NCBI RefSeq assembly: GCF_005144885.1
Contig: NZ_CP039690.1
Coordinates: forward strand, 5,345,001-5,409,000
DNA length: 64,000 nt
Origin: Phreatobacter stygius
GTDB lineage: Bacteria > Pseudomonadota > Alphaproteobacteria > Rhizobiales > Phreatobacteraceae
Direction of reading: 5' to 3'
The translations under genes were made by a program, and so were the position numbers. This document shows, piece after piece, positions 8,725 to 17,062 of the stretch. Each line of letters starts with the position of its first letter. The first letter of the stretch is position 1. The notes under the pieces were generated by a model. That model did not search any database. It saw nothing but the letters and a program-made list of their open reading frames with translations, and had not been told where the DNA came from.

Positions 8725-8988
8725 GCGAATGGGGCAGCGCGAGTAGCGAATGGCGAATAGGGATTGGGGAAGCGCAGCCCGGCGAACAGGGCCGCGCGAA
8801 CCCTCGCCCGCGCCTTCGCGGGAGAGGGTGGCCGCGGAGCGGCCGGGTGAGGGTGGCTGCGTCAATGCGCGCCGTGCGTTCCGGGTCGAAATGATGGGCG
8901 AGGTGTCGTCCCGCAAGCGGGCGAGGGTTTACGCACACTGCGCTCTCGGCATCATGCCCCATTCGCAATTCGCTACTCGCCATTCGCT
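8725..8988. repeat. CGAATRG-arm palindromic repeat, copy B (with nested palindrome)
   Basis: Outer arms are runs of the 7-bp unit (GCGAATGGGG... and ...CCCCATTCGCAATTCGC). The interior (about 8807-8930) contains a second hairpin family with the motifs CCCTCGCCCGCG and GCGGGAGAGGG. It lies between two convergent genes. Confidence 0.85.
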
Positions 8989-9137
8989 CCCTGGAACCTT
9001 CCCGCAGGCTGCGCGTTACATTATCGGGATACCCCCGGCCGCCCCCAGTCGCGTCCATTATCGGCCGCGCGGGCCGGGTCGTCCCACACTCTCCATTGAC
9101 TGCCCCGTCGTCTCTTGCGGCGGGGCCTTTTTGTGCG

Positions 9138-9776
9138 CTACCGGCTGAGCAGGGTCTGGCGCGCGCGGCGCTCCCAGCCGCGGCGTTCGAGCTCCGGCAC
9201 CTCATGCTCGTCCGCCGGGTAGCCGAGGCAGAGATAGCCGATGAACTGCCAGGCATCGGGCACATCGAGGACGGCTGCGACCCGGGCCGGATCGAGGATC
9301 GAGACCCAGCCCATGCCGATGCCTTCGGCGCGAGCCGCGAGCCACAGCGTATGCACCGCCATGACCACCGAATAGGCTAGTGCTTCCGGCATGGTGCGCC
9401 GGCCGAGCCCATGACCCTGGGGCGTCGACGGATCGGCGAAAACGGCGAGATGAACCGGTGCCTGGTCAAGGCCTTCCAGCTTCAACCGGGCATAAAGCGC
9501 CTGACGCTCCCGCGGCTCGGCGGCCAGCGCCTCGGCATTGCAACGGGCAAATTCGGCGCGGATCGCGGCGCGCCGCTCGGGCGCCTCGACGCTGACGAAA
9601 CGCCAGGGCTGGCTCAGGCCGACCGACGGCGCCAGCGCCGCAAGTCCGACCAGCCGGGCAAGTGCCCCCTCGGGCAGCGGTCGCCCGAGGAAGTGGCGGA
9701 CGTCGCGCCGCCAGGTGAGCAGGCGGGTGAGCTCGGACCGGAAGGCGGGGTCGAAAGCATCGGCGTTGTGGACCAA
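9138..9776 (-). CDS. bluB: BluB-like 5,6-dimethylbenzimidazole synthase (nitroreductase fold)
   Basis: BluB converts reduced FMN and O2 to 5,6-dimethylbenzimidazole, the lower ligand of cobalamin. The 212-residue protein shows the FMN-site pattern RRDVRHFLGRPLPEG, APSVGLSQPWRFVSV, LGRRTMPEALAYSVVMAVHTLWLAARAEGIGMGWVSIL and YLCLGYP, all typical of BluB rather than ordinary nitroreductases. The best start is TTG 9776, without a clear ribosome site, so the start is uncertain. IS256 copy 1 begins 115 bp upstream and may cut it off from its native promoter. Confidence 0.8.
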   Translation of the reverse strand: MVHNADAFDPAFRSELTRLLTWRRDVRHFLGRPLPEGALARLVGLAALAPSVGLSQPWRFVSVEAPERRAAIRAEFARCNAEALAAEPRERQALYARLKLEGLDQAPVHLAVFADPSTPQGHGLGRRTMPEALAYSVVMAVHTLWLAARAEGIGMGWVSILDPARVAAVLDVPDAWQFIGYLCLGYPADEHEVPELERRGWERRARQTLLSR

Positions 9777-9891
9777 AGGCTTGGGCTTTCCGTTAGGGGT
9801 GCTACGGCGTCGCCCACGGGCGGTGTAGAGTCAACCGGCCGGCGGGCTGGAGCCTGCCGGTGGCACGCTCAACCTGAATCGGAACCTGCGG

Positions 9892-11256
9892 GGTCATGTC
9901 CCGTAGCGTGGTGTAGCTGGCGCAAGGCCCCACGATCGCCGGCATAGGCCGGGCTGGTCAGGCTGCCACGGCTGGCAGGCCGACACTAGGATCATCGCTC
10001 AGGCCGGCCATGGTTTCCAGGGTCATGTAGCGGGCCCGCTGGACGGCCCATTCATCGTTCTGTTCGAGCAGGATCGCGCCGACGAGCCGGGCGATGGCGG
10101 CCTCGTTGGGGAAGATGCCGACCACCTCGGTCCTGCGCTTGATCTCGCCGTTGACGCGCTCCAGCGGATTGGTGCTGTGGAGCTTCGCCCGATGTTGCGT
10201 CGGGAAGGTCATATAGGCCAGCACGTCGGTCTCGGCGGTATCCATCAGAGCCGCCAGTTTCGGCACCGTTGGCCTGAGCTGGTCGGCGACCCGGCGCCAT
10301 TGCTGGCTGGCGGCCGTTGCATTGTCTTGGGCGAAAGCGGTGGCGATGAAGGCTGAGACAACGCGCCGCCCGCTGCGGCCGGCATGGGCGAGCGCATTCC
10401 TCATGAAGTGCACGCGGCAGCGCTGCCAGGTCGCGGTGAGCACCTTGGAGACCGCCGCCTTGATGCCTTCGTGGCTGTCGGAGACGACGAGTTTTACGCC
10501 GCGCAGGCCGCGTCTGGCCAGTTTGCGCAAGAACGCCGTCCAGAACGTCTCTGCCTCGGAGGGGCCGATATCCATGCCCAGCACCTCGCGCCGACCGTCG
10601 CCGCTTACACCGACCGCCACGATCACCGCCACCGAGACGATCCGGCCGGCCTGGCGGACCTTCACATAGGTCGCGTCGATCCACAGATAGGGCCAGTCGC
10701 CCTCGATCGGCCGGTCGAGGAACGCATGGACGCGCTGGTCGATTTCCTCGCAGAGCCGGCTGACTTGGCTCTTCGAGATGCCGCTCATGCCCATCGCCTT
10801 GACCAGGTCATCGACCGAGCGGGTCGAGATGCCCTGGATGTAAGCCTCCTGGATCACCGCGGTCAGCGCCTTCTCGGCCAGCCGGCGCGGCTCCAGAAAG
10901 CCCGGAAAGTAGGAGCCTTTGCGTAGCCTCGGGATGCGCAGCTCGACCGTGCCGGCGCGGGTCTCCCAATCCCGCTCGCGATAGCCATTGCGCTGGGCCA
11001 GGCGGTCCGGGCTCTTCTCGCCGAAGCCGGCGCCGGCAAGGCCGCTGACCTCAAGCTCCATCAGCCGCCCGGCGGCAAAGCCGATCATCTCGCGCAGCAA
11101 ATCGGCGTCGGGGCTCTTCTCCAGCAGCCCGCGCAGGTTCATCATCTCGTCGGTCATCGGTGGATCTCTCGGTTCGGGGTTGGTCGTCGCAACCCAAACC
11201 TAACCGGCAACCGCCGATGACCACCCGTCAGTTACACCACCAGTCGGGACACGACC
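9892..11256 (-). mobile_element. IS256-family insertion sequence, copy 1
   Basis: The 1365-bp element has imperfect inverted ends (GGTCATGTCCCG... against GGTCGTGTCCCG...) and 8-bp target duplicates ACCTGCGG at 9884-9891 and 11257-11264. It is nearly identical in sequence and identical in length and orientation to 48023-49387. Confidence 0.95.
9958..11157 (-). CDS. IS256-family transposase, copy 1
   Basis: The 399-residue mutator-type transposase has catalytic blocks [10 protein letters not shown] (first Asp), [15 protein letters not shown] (second Asp), the C/H-containing [10 protein letters not shown], and the Glu block [20 protein letters not shown]. It differs from the second copy by only a few residues around position 276 ([10 protein letters not shown] against [10 protein letters not shown]). 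The frame is intact, so it could be functional. Confidence 0.95.
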   Translation of the reverse strand: MTDEMMNLRGLLEKSPDADLLREMIGFAAGRLMELEVSGLAGAGFGEKSPDRLAQRNGYRERDWETRAGTVELRIPRLRKGSYFPGFLEPRRLAEKALTAVIQEAYIQGISTRSVDDLVKAMGMSGISKSQVSRLCEEIDQRVHAFLDRPIEGDWPYLWIDATYVKVRQAGRIVSVAVIVAVGVSGDGRREVLGMDIGPSEAETFWTAFLRKLARRGLRGVKLVVSDSHEGIKAAVSKVLTATWQRCRVHFMRNALAHAGRSGRRVVSAFIATAFAQDNATAASQQWRRVADQLRPTVPKLAALMDTAETDVLAYMTFPTQHRAKLHSTNPLERVNGEIKRRTEVVGIFPNEAAIARLVGAILLEQNDEWAVQRARYMTLETMAGLSDDPSVGLPAVAA

Positions 11257-11264
11257 ACCTGCGG

Positions 11265-11543
11265 CCATCGGCCCAACAGCCTGACGCGACTCGTCAATGT
11301 CTCGTGCGGCCGGTCCAACTGGCCGCGGCTTGCGTATCGGCATAAGATGGCTGGAGCTGCGGGGCCGTGGGCCGATGTGCCGGCGAGGCGCAACCTTCGT
11401 TGTGCCAGCGGGTTCACGTCTTGAAGGGCATTCCATGCCCCGGTGCCAAGCCTTCGGTGCCAAGCCTTCGGTGTCGAGCCTTCGGGGCCAGACCTGTCGT
11501 GCCGAGCCCCGGATGCACTGTCGAACCGTGAGAGGAGACAGTC
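11265..11543. repeat. Intergenic region with 14-bp tandem repeat
   Basis: Three tandem copies of a 14-bp unit (GTGCCAAGCCTTCG, the third with two changes) occupy 11443-11484, and a degenerate fourth follows. I see no gene in the remainder, which is the displaced right flank of the IS256 target. Confidence 0.6.
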
Positions 11544-11738
11544 ATGCAACGCCTTCAGGATGTTCCGGCCGCGCGACCTGGGACGCATCTGCCGATGCGC
11601 CGCATGACCGCGGCCGCGACGCCGCCGATCCGGGCGGCCAGGACCGGGCCGGCGATCGCCTTGCCGGACCGCTCCGCCGAGCATGCGGCGGAGCAGGAGG
11701 ATGGCGACGCCAAATGTTTCGAGAAGAGCGTGACCTGA
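11544..11738 (+). CDS. Possible small protein, 64 aa
   Basis: The frame begins MQRLQDVPAARPGTHLPMRR and has an AGAGGAGA ribosome site 8 bp before ATG 11544. The ending GDAKCFEKSV is unlike random GC-rich frames. No signal peptide or family is recognised. It is convergent with the aldo/keto reductase gene. This is a tentative call based on ribosome site and composition only. Confidence 0.35.
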   Translation: MQRLQDVPAARPGTHLPMRRMTAAATPPIRAARTGPAIALPDRSAEHAAEQEDGDAKCFEKSVT

Positions 11739-11749
11739 GCGTCTGACGC

Positions 11750-12598
11750 TCAGATCATCGCCAGCTGACGTTTCGCCTTGGGCGGCGGAAAGGCGCGGTC
11801 GAGATCGGCGAGGTCCTGCTCGGTCAGGACAAGGTCGAGCGCCGCCCGATTTTCGGCGACATGGGCGGGTGTGCCGGCTTGCGGAATGGCGCAGACATGG
11901 TCGTGGCGCAGTACGAAAGCCAGTGCGACCTGTGCGGGCGTGGCACCGGCATGGCGCGTCGCGATGGTCTTCAGCGCCGGATGCATCAGCAGCCGGCCCT
12001 GTTCGATCGGCGAATAGGCCATGACCGGCAAGCCGTGCCGGGCCGACCAGGGCAGCAGGTCGAACTCGATGCCGCGGTCGGCGAGATTGTAGAGCACCTG
12101 GTTGGCGGCGACGCCGTCGCCACCGGCGGCGTCATCGAGCGCTTTCATATCCTCGACGTCGAAATTGCTGACCCCCCAATGCAGGATGCGGCCCGACGCG
12201 GTCAGGTCCTCGAAGCCCTGGATCGTCTCCTCCAGCGCCACGCTGCCGGGCCAATGCAGCAGATAGAGGTCGATCCGGTCGGTGCCGAGCCGTCTGAGGC
12301 TCGCCTCGCAGGCCGCCCGCGTGCCGCGTCGCGTGGCATTGTGCGGCAGCACCTTGCTGACCAGGAACACCTCGTTGCGCCGCCCGGCGATGGCCTCGCC
12401 GACCAGCACCTCGGCGGCGCCGTCGCCATACATCTCCGCGGTGTCGATCAGCGTCATGCCGAGGTCGAGGCCGAGCCTGAGCGCGGCGATCTCGGAACTG
12501 CGGCGGCCGGGCCGATCGCCCATGTGCCAGGTGCCCTGGCCGAGTGCCGGCATGGCGGCGCCCGAGGGCAAGGTCGTGGTGCGGACGGGTTTGGTCAT
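11750..12598 (-). CDS. Aldo/keto reductase
   Basis: This NADPH-dependent carbonyl reductase family protein (282 residues from ATG 12598) has a TIM-barrel with the catalytic tetrad visible: Asp and Tyr in TLIDTAEMYGDG, Lys in VFLVSKVLPHN, and His in DLYLLHWPG. The C-terminal nucleotide-binding region reads AIPQAGTPAHVAENRAA. It resembles the YeaE-type AKRs. The frame extends upstream but lacks family sequence before TKPVRTTTLPSG. The substrate is not predictable. It stands alone between small genes. Confidence 0.9.
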   Translation of the reverse strand: MTKPVRTTTLPSGAAMPALGQGTWHMGDRPGRRSSEIAALRLGLDLGMTLIDTAEMYGDGAAEVLVGEAIAGRRNEVFLVSKVLPHNATRRGTRAACEASLRRLGTDRIDLYLLHWPGSVALEETIQGFEDLTASGRILHWGVSNFDVEDMKALDDAAGGDGVAANQVLYNLADRGIEFDLLPWSARHGLPVMAYSPIEQGRLLMHPALKTIATRHAGATPAQVALAFVLRHDHVCAIPQAGTPAHVAENRAALDLVLTEQDLADLDRAFPPPKAKRQLAMI

Positions 12599-12806
12599 GG
12601 CGGCGCGAACCTCAAGGGCGCGGGGCGGCAGGCGGCGCATCATAGCGCGTTGTCGCCTTGGCTGTGAGACCAACCCTCGCACCCCGTCCCGTCATTTGCG
12701 GAAGGCCCGGGCGAGCCGCCGCCATCGTCAGGGAATGGATCGCAACTCACCTTGCCGCGGCACCTGAATCAGGCCCGGCCTGCTCCTGACCGGATCAGGC
12801 AATCGC

Positions 12807-12995
12807 TCAACGCGGCCACTGGCTCATGATGATGCGGTCCTGCTCTTCGTCGCGGCGTGCGGCTTCGGCGCGGGCCTGGGGGCGAGCCTCGGCACCGCTG
12901 CGCCGCATGGCATGGAAGCCGAGGTTCATCATCGTTTTCATCGACGTCAGGCTGCGTTGCAGCACCATGGTGACCACTCCGGATATCCTGCGCAT
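12807..12995 (-). CDS. Small basic protein, 62 aa, hypothetical
   Basis: The frame begins MRRISGVVTMVLQRSLTSMKTMMNLGFHAMRR and ends in a charged helix AEAARRDEEQDRIIMSQWPR. GGAG lies about 11 bp before the ATG. It follows the flavoprotein gene at 13035 by 39 bp on the same strand and may be its operon partner. The family is not recognised. Confidence 0.45.
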   Translation of the reverse strand: MRRISGVVTMVLQRSLTSMKTMMNLGFHAMRRSGAEARPQARAEAARRDEEQDRIIMSQWPR

Positions 12996-13034
12996 CGATC
13001 GGACACTCCGTTCGAGGAGCGACGGGGGGGCGGG

Positions 13035-13748
13035 TCAGGCCTGGCGTGCCCAGGCGGCGTCGGTGATGGTCTCGCGCAGGTGCAGGTTGGCCAGCGGCGC
13101 GGCCGGCTTGGCGGCGGCGGCGATGAGGCGCTGCTCGAAACTGTCGAGACAGGCCATGCGCGCCTCGGCGCTGATGCGCGGCGCGCCATAGGCCACGAAG
13201 GGCTCTTCGACCTCGTAGCCCATATAGGCCAGCATCAGATGTTCGACGGGATAGAGCACCCGGCCGATTTCGCCATAGCTGCCGCCTTCGGAGAAGCGCT
13301 CCGGCGTGCCGCCCGTGGTGACCGACATGAGCGCCCGCCTGCCGCGGAACAGGCCGTTGTCGAAACGGGCGCCGTCGACATAACCGAAGCCATAGGCCAG
13401 CACCCGTTCGAACCAGCCTTTCAGGATGGCCGGCGGGCTGCCCCACCAGAGCGGGAATTGCAGCACCAGCAGGTCAGCTTCGGCGACACGCGCCTGTTCG
13501 CGGGTGATTTCGGCCGAGAAGGTTCCGGTCTTCGCCGCATGGGCCTGTTCGGTCTGATAATGGAACCGATGGGCGTCGGCGACTTCGGTGAAGTCGTGCC
13601 GGCCGGCCACCGGATCGAAACCCTCGGCATGGAGGTCGGAGACGGTGACGGTATGGCCCGCGCCGGTCAAAGCCTCGACGGCGCGGCGGGTGAGCGCGCC
13701 GTTGAACGAAGCCGGCTCCGGATGGGCATGGACGATGAGCACATGCAT
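13035..13748 (-). CDS. NAD(P)H:quinone oxidoreductase-type flavoprotein (flavodoxin-like fold)
   Basis: The 237-residue protein starts MHVLIVHAHPEPASFNGAL, the FMN/FAD phosphate loop of the NQO1/KefF/MdaB superfamily. It continues with DLLVLQFPLWWGSPPAILKGWFERVLAYGFGY and SVTTGG, the isoalloxazine-binding loops. It would reduce quinones or other acceptors by two electrons in the cytosol. The IS4-family element lies 48 bp upstream of its start and probably separates it from its promoter. The family is firm, the substrate is not. Confidence 0.88.
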   Translation of the reverse strand: MHVLIVHAHPEPASFNGALTRRAVEALTGAGHTVTVSDLHAEGFDPVAGRHDFTEVADAHRFHYQTEQAHAAKTGTFSAEITREQARVAEADLLVLQFPLWWGSPPAILKGWFERVLAYGFGYVDGARFDNGLFRGRRALMSVTTGGTPERFSEGGSYGEIGRVLYPVEHLMLAYMGYEVEEPFVAYGAPRISAEARMACLDSFEQRLIAAAAKPAAPLANLHLRETITDAAWARQA

Positions 13749-13795
13749 GGCGGGGCGTCCTGGGGGCTCTGATGAATCACCCCTCCCCCAATGGG

Positions 13796-15216
13796 CTACT
13801 AGATTCACACATCTTTTGCCTGGGCGAGAGCGTCCCATCCCTGCTTGGCATCGTAGAAGGATAGCCAGCCCTGTAGCATGACCATCGGGCCAGGCTTGCC
13901 GTAATATCCGGTCCAGCCACCGAGCCTTGCGCAAACCCAGGCGGCAAAGGCGAGCGAGCCCTTGGGGTGTGGATTCTTCTGCCGCTGGGTCTTGCCCTCC
14001 AGCTTGGCCGAGAGCGCCTCGAGCAAGGGCTGATCTTCCGGCTGGAAGGCATCGGTGAGCGGCCTGAGCGGGGTCTGAGGCGATGCGCCGTCACGAGCAT
14101 GGACGAGTTGCTGGACGCTGACCGCGGCCACCAGCGCTGCCATGACCAGCTTGAGACGGGGCACATCCTCGGCGATGCGCAGGCCTTCGATGTCGTAGCC
14201 CTGGGTCTTCAGGGTGCGGAACAACTGCTCGATGGCCCAACGACGCCGGTAGAGCTCGGCCACCGCCAGGGCTTCGGTGATGTCGCGGACCGCGCGCGAG
14301 ATCAAGAGCCGCCAGTGAACCGCCGGCTCGCCCGCCGGTGGATCGACTTCGCGGATATCGACCAGCGTCATGCCGACGCTCGCCGGCAGGGCCTCAAGTC
14401 CTGGTGTGCCGGCCTTGGGACGTGCCAATTGCGCCGCCATGAAGCGGACCGCCAGTCGCGCCTGGCGCGCCTTGCGGCCGGGCTTGGCCGGCAGGTCCAG
14501 CAGGGTCCGGCCGGCCTCAGGCAAGGCATCCACGGTGGCAAACAGCAGACCGCCATCGCCGAGGCTGCGATCTTGGGCCGCCCTGACCAGAAGCTCGATG
14601 TCCTTCGGGCGTCGTGCAAAGGCCTCGAAGATATCGCCCTCGCGATCGGCGATCACCGTCACGCTACGAGCCAGCGCCCCGATCCTGGCCGCGTCTTCGC
14701 CCCCTTCCAGCCAGCGCCGGCTCTCTTTCGCCGCCAATGGGCGGGATTTCCGCTCCCCACGCAAGCCTTTGTCGCGGCTCATGAATTGAGCATGCGCCAA
14801 CCCCAGGATGGCGCCGTCCTCGGCATCCACCGCGATCATCGCATGCAACATAAGCCCGCCGCCGCCGCTCGACTTGATGCTGGTGGTGTCCTGGATCGCC
14901 AGCACCGGCCGGCCGATACACCGTTCCGCCGTGCGCTCTTGCGCCGTCGCCGCCATCTCTTCGACCGTCACCGCCGGATTGCGCAGCAAACGGGTCAGGC
15001 GCATCTCGCCTCGCCGGTTGCCGCCCAGCGGCCGAATCCGAATGCCACGACCACCCCACTCGACCAGCCGGCGGTGCAAAAAGACCCCCCTTTTTCCAGC
15101 CGGCGGTCGCCAAACCGCCCCAGCCCATGCTCCTGCATCTGCTTCCTCCCGCTATCTGCGGATCAAGGAATCAGAGCCGCATCCTCCTCGCAACCCACGA
15201 TGTGTGAATGTCGTAG
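13796..15216 (-). mobile_element. IS4-family insertion sequence
   Basis: The 1421-bp element has imperfect terminal repeats of about 18 bp (CTACTAGATTCACACATC left, CTACGACATTCACACATC as the complement of the right end). Exact 11-bp duplicates CCCCCAATGGG flank it at 13785-13795 and 15217-15227. The undisturbed target would read as a small palindrome (CCCTCCCCCAATGGGAGAGGG), a repetitive element found elsewhere in the window. Confidence 0.9.
13805..15138 (-). pseudogene. IS4-family transposase with an apparent N-terminal frameshift
   Basis: The main frame (TTG 15079 to 13805) encodes an IS50-like DDE transposase: the first Asp in VLAIQDTTSIK, the second in TVIADREGDIFEAF, and the YREK-type Glu block YRRRWAIEQLFRTLKTQGYDIEG. 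The family N-terminus (FGDRRLEKGG) is present but in another frame from ATG 15138. The frames fail to join by one base next to a run of five A and six G at about 15080-15096. Either one G was lost, the frame is shifted on purpose, or the sequence is in error. From TTG alone the protein would lack about 20 residues. Confidence 0.75.
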
Positions 15217-15273
15217 CCCCCAATGGGAGAGGGTTGGTTGCGCTTCGCTGGGGAGGGTTGGTTCGTCCGCCCC

Positions 15274-16218
15274 TCAATTCACCGCGATCCCCAACAGCTT
15301 CGCCGCGTTGGTCGAGGTGATCTTGCGGATATCCGCCCGCGAGATCTGGTGGTCGAGCATCTGGTCGACGATCATCCGGTAGCCGTCGACCGGGCGCGGC
15401 GCCTGGGTCAGGCCGAGATCCGAACCGAGAATGGTGCGGTCGACGCCGGCGACCTCGATCAGGTGGGCGAGATCGTCCATGTCGTGCTGCTTGGCGCGGC
15501 TTTCGACGAACATGCAGATCGAGTGCTCCATGGTGGCGCCGAGCGCCACCAGGCCGCGGATGTCCTCGTCGCTGCAGCCGATGACATAGCTCGGGTGGTT
15601 GACCATCAGTCGGCCGACGCCGCGCCTGCGGGCCTCCTCGAACAGCACGAACAATTCGCTGACATGCAGGTGGCCGCCGGCCAGGATGATGTCGCCCTCG
15701 GCGATCAGGTCGAGAATCTGCAAGGTGTCGTCGGTCAGCTTCTTGTTGCCGTCGAGCACGCTGAGCGCGGTCGGGTCGAGCATTTTCTGCGCCGTCTTGG
15801 GGAAGGTCTTGGCCGAATAGGCGTTGATGTGATTGGCCGCCGCGAAAGTCGGCATCCAGACGATCTTGGCCCCGAGCTTGATGGCGTGGTCGACCGCATA
15901 GGGGTTGAGCCCGCCGACCGCATTGTTGAGGGCGACGCCCGAGAACAGCTTCACGCCGGTATCCGGAAACAGGCCCTCCAGGATCTGGGCATGGGCCATG
16001 CCGGGATAGAAGTGATCCTTGTAGAGCACGGCTGCGAATTTCGCCGCGGCCGCGTCCATCAGCGCCTCGTGATGGTTGAGGATGCGCGGCATGGCGGCCG
16101 GGCCGCTGTGGCAATGCAGGTCGACGGCGCCGACCAGCAGTTCGGCGATATCGGCGGCGCGGTCGGGCGTGAAGCTGGGGCAGGGGACGACAGTGGGCAG
16201 GGTGGACGGCTGAGCCAT
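15274..16218 (-). CDS. DUF6282 / amidohydrolase-like metal-dependent hydrolase
   Basis: The 314-residue protein has amidohydrolase-type metal ligands: VDLHCHSG near residue 32, YKDHFYPG, HLHVSELF and ILGSDLG near the end, within a TIM-barrel-like sequence. This matches the uncharacterised DUF6282 family, probably cytoplasmic hydrolases or lyases. Its ATG 16218 has GGAGG 8 bp upstream. It is the last gene of the operon with the HpcH/HpaI aldolase and the TRAP transporter, so it should act on the imported compound or a derivative. The exact reaction is unknown. Confidence 0.75.
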   Translation of the reverse strand: MAQPSTLPTVVPCPSFTPDRAADIAELLVGAVDLHCHSGPAAMPRILNHHEALMDAAAAKFAAVLYKDHFYPGMAHAQILEGLFPDTGVKLFSGVALNNAVGGLNPYAVDHAIKLGAKIVWMPTFAAANHINAYSAKTFPKTAQKMLDPTALSVLDGNKKLTDDTLQILDLIAEGDIILAGGHLHVSELFVLFEEARRRGVGRLMVNHPSYVIGCSDEDIRGLVALGATMEHSICMFVESRAKQHDMDDLAHLIEVAGVDRTILGSDLGLTQAPRPVDGYRMIVDQMLDHQISRADIRKITSTNAAKLLGIAVN

Positions 16219-16252
16219 GGCGGGAACCTCCAGTTGGCTATGAGACGATGGA

Positions 16253-17035
16253 TCAGGCAGGGGCGAGCGCGGCGACCTCGGCGAGCGCCTTGGTGGCAGC
16301 GGTGCGCAGGAAGCCGAGATCGGTCGAGACGATGAAGGCCGAGGCGCCGCGCGCCTGGAACGCGGCGGCTTCCGCTGCGCCGCCGACCATGATGCAGACC
16401 GGCTTTCCGGCCCGCTTGGCGGCGGCGAAGATTTTCGTACAGGCCTCCTGGACCTCGGGGGCGTCGGGGCCGGCGGCACCGAGCGCCACCGTCAGGTCGC
16501 CGCGGCGGATGAACACGCCGTCGAGGCCGTCGACGGCAAGGATGGCGTCGAGCTGATCCAGCGCTTCCGGGTCCTCGATCATGCCGATGACGGTGACCTC
16601 GGCGTCCGCCGCCTCGATGTGTTGCCAGAGCGGTCGGGCGCCATAGCCGCCGGCGCGCGGCGAATTGGAAAAGCCGCGCTTTCCGCCGCGATAGCGGGCC
16701 GAGGCCACGACCTCGCGCGCCCTGTCGGCCGAGGCGACATGTGGCACCAGGATGCCGGTGGCGCCGTCGTCGAGCACCGACAGGATCTTCGCCGGCGTCG
16801 GCTCGGCGACCCTGACCAGGGCTGCGCTGCCGACCGCGCGCGCCGCCAGGATCGCCCCGTCGATGGTCACCCGGTCGAACGGCGCGTGTTCCTCGTCGAT
16901 GACGACGAAGTCGAAGCCGAGCGCGCCGATGATCTCGACCGTGTGGGTCACCGGCGTCTTGATGAAGGTGCCGATGAGGTGATTGCCGGCGGCGAAACGC
17001 CGGCGGAAGGCGGAGGGGTGGGGTCTTTCGGTCAT
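16253..17035 (-). CDS. HpcH/HpaI-family aldolase (class II pyruvate aldolase type)
   Basis: The 260-residue protein belongs to the family that cleaves 4-hydroxy-2-oxo acids to pyruvate plus an aldehyde using a divalent metal. Family landmarks are GFDFVVIDEEHAPFD (substrate-binding), ALVRVAEPTPAKILSVLDDGATGILVPHV, the metal-binding VIGMIEDPEAL and VDGLDGVFIRRGDLTVALG. It lies 34 bp upstream of the DUF6282 gene and 27 bp after the TRAP large permease, in one operon. It probably splits the carbon skeleton of the TRAP substrate. Confidence 0.88.
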   Translation of the reverse strand: MTERPHPSAFRRRFAAGNHLIGTFIKTPVTHTVEIIGALGFDFVVIDEEHAPFDRVTIDGAILAARAVGSAALVRVAEPTPAKILSVLDDGATGILVPHVASADRAREVVASARYRGGKRGFSNSPRAGGYGARPLWQHIEAADAEVTVIGMIEDPEALDQLDAILAVDGLDGVFIRRGDLTVALGAAGPDAPEVQEACTKIFAAAKRAGKPVCIMVGGAAEAAAFQARGASAFIVSTDLGFLRTAATKALAEVAALAPA

Positions 17036-17062
17036 GACGGGTCTCCTCTCCGGCGCCGCCGC

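Noticed and set aside
9796-9891. Riboswitch-like sequence upstream of bluB (AACCTGAATCGGAACC, GGGGTGCTACGG) resembling a thi-box, or a possible cobalamin riboswitch
   Set aside because: The TPP core (CTGAGA, GCGNAGGGA) is not present and the orientation is opposite to bluB. No cobalamin-riboswitch core was found on either strand.
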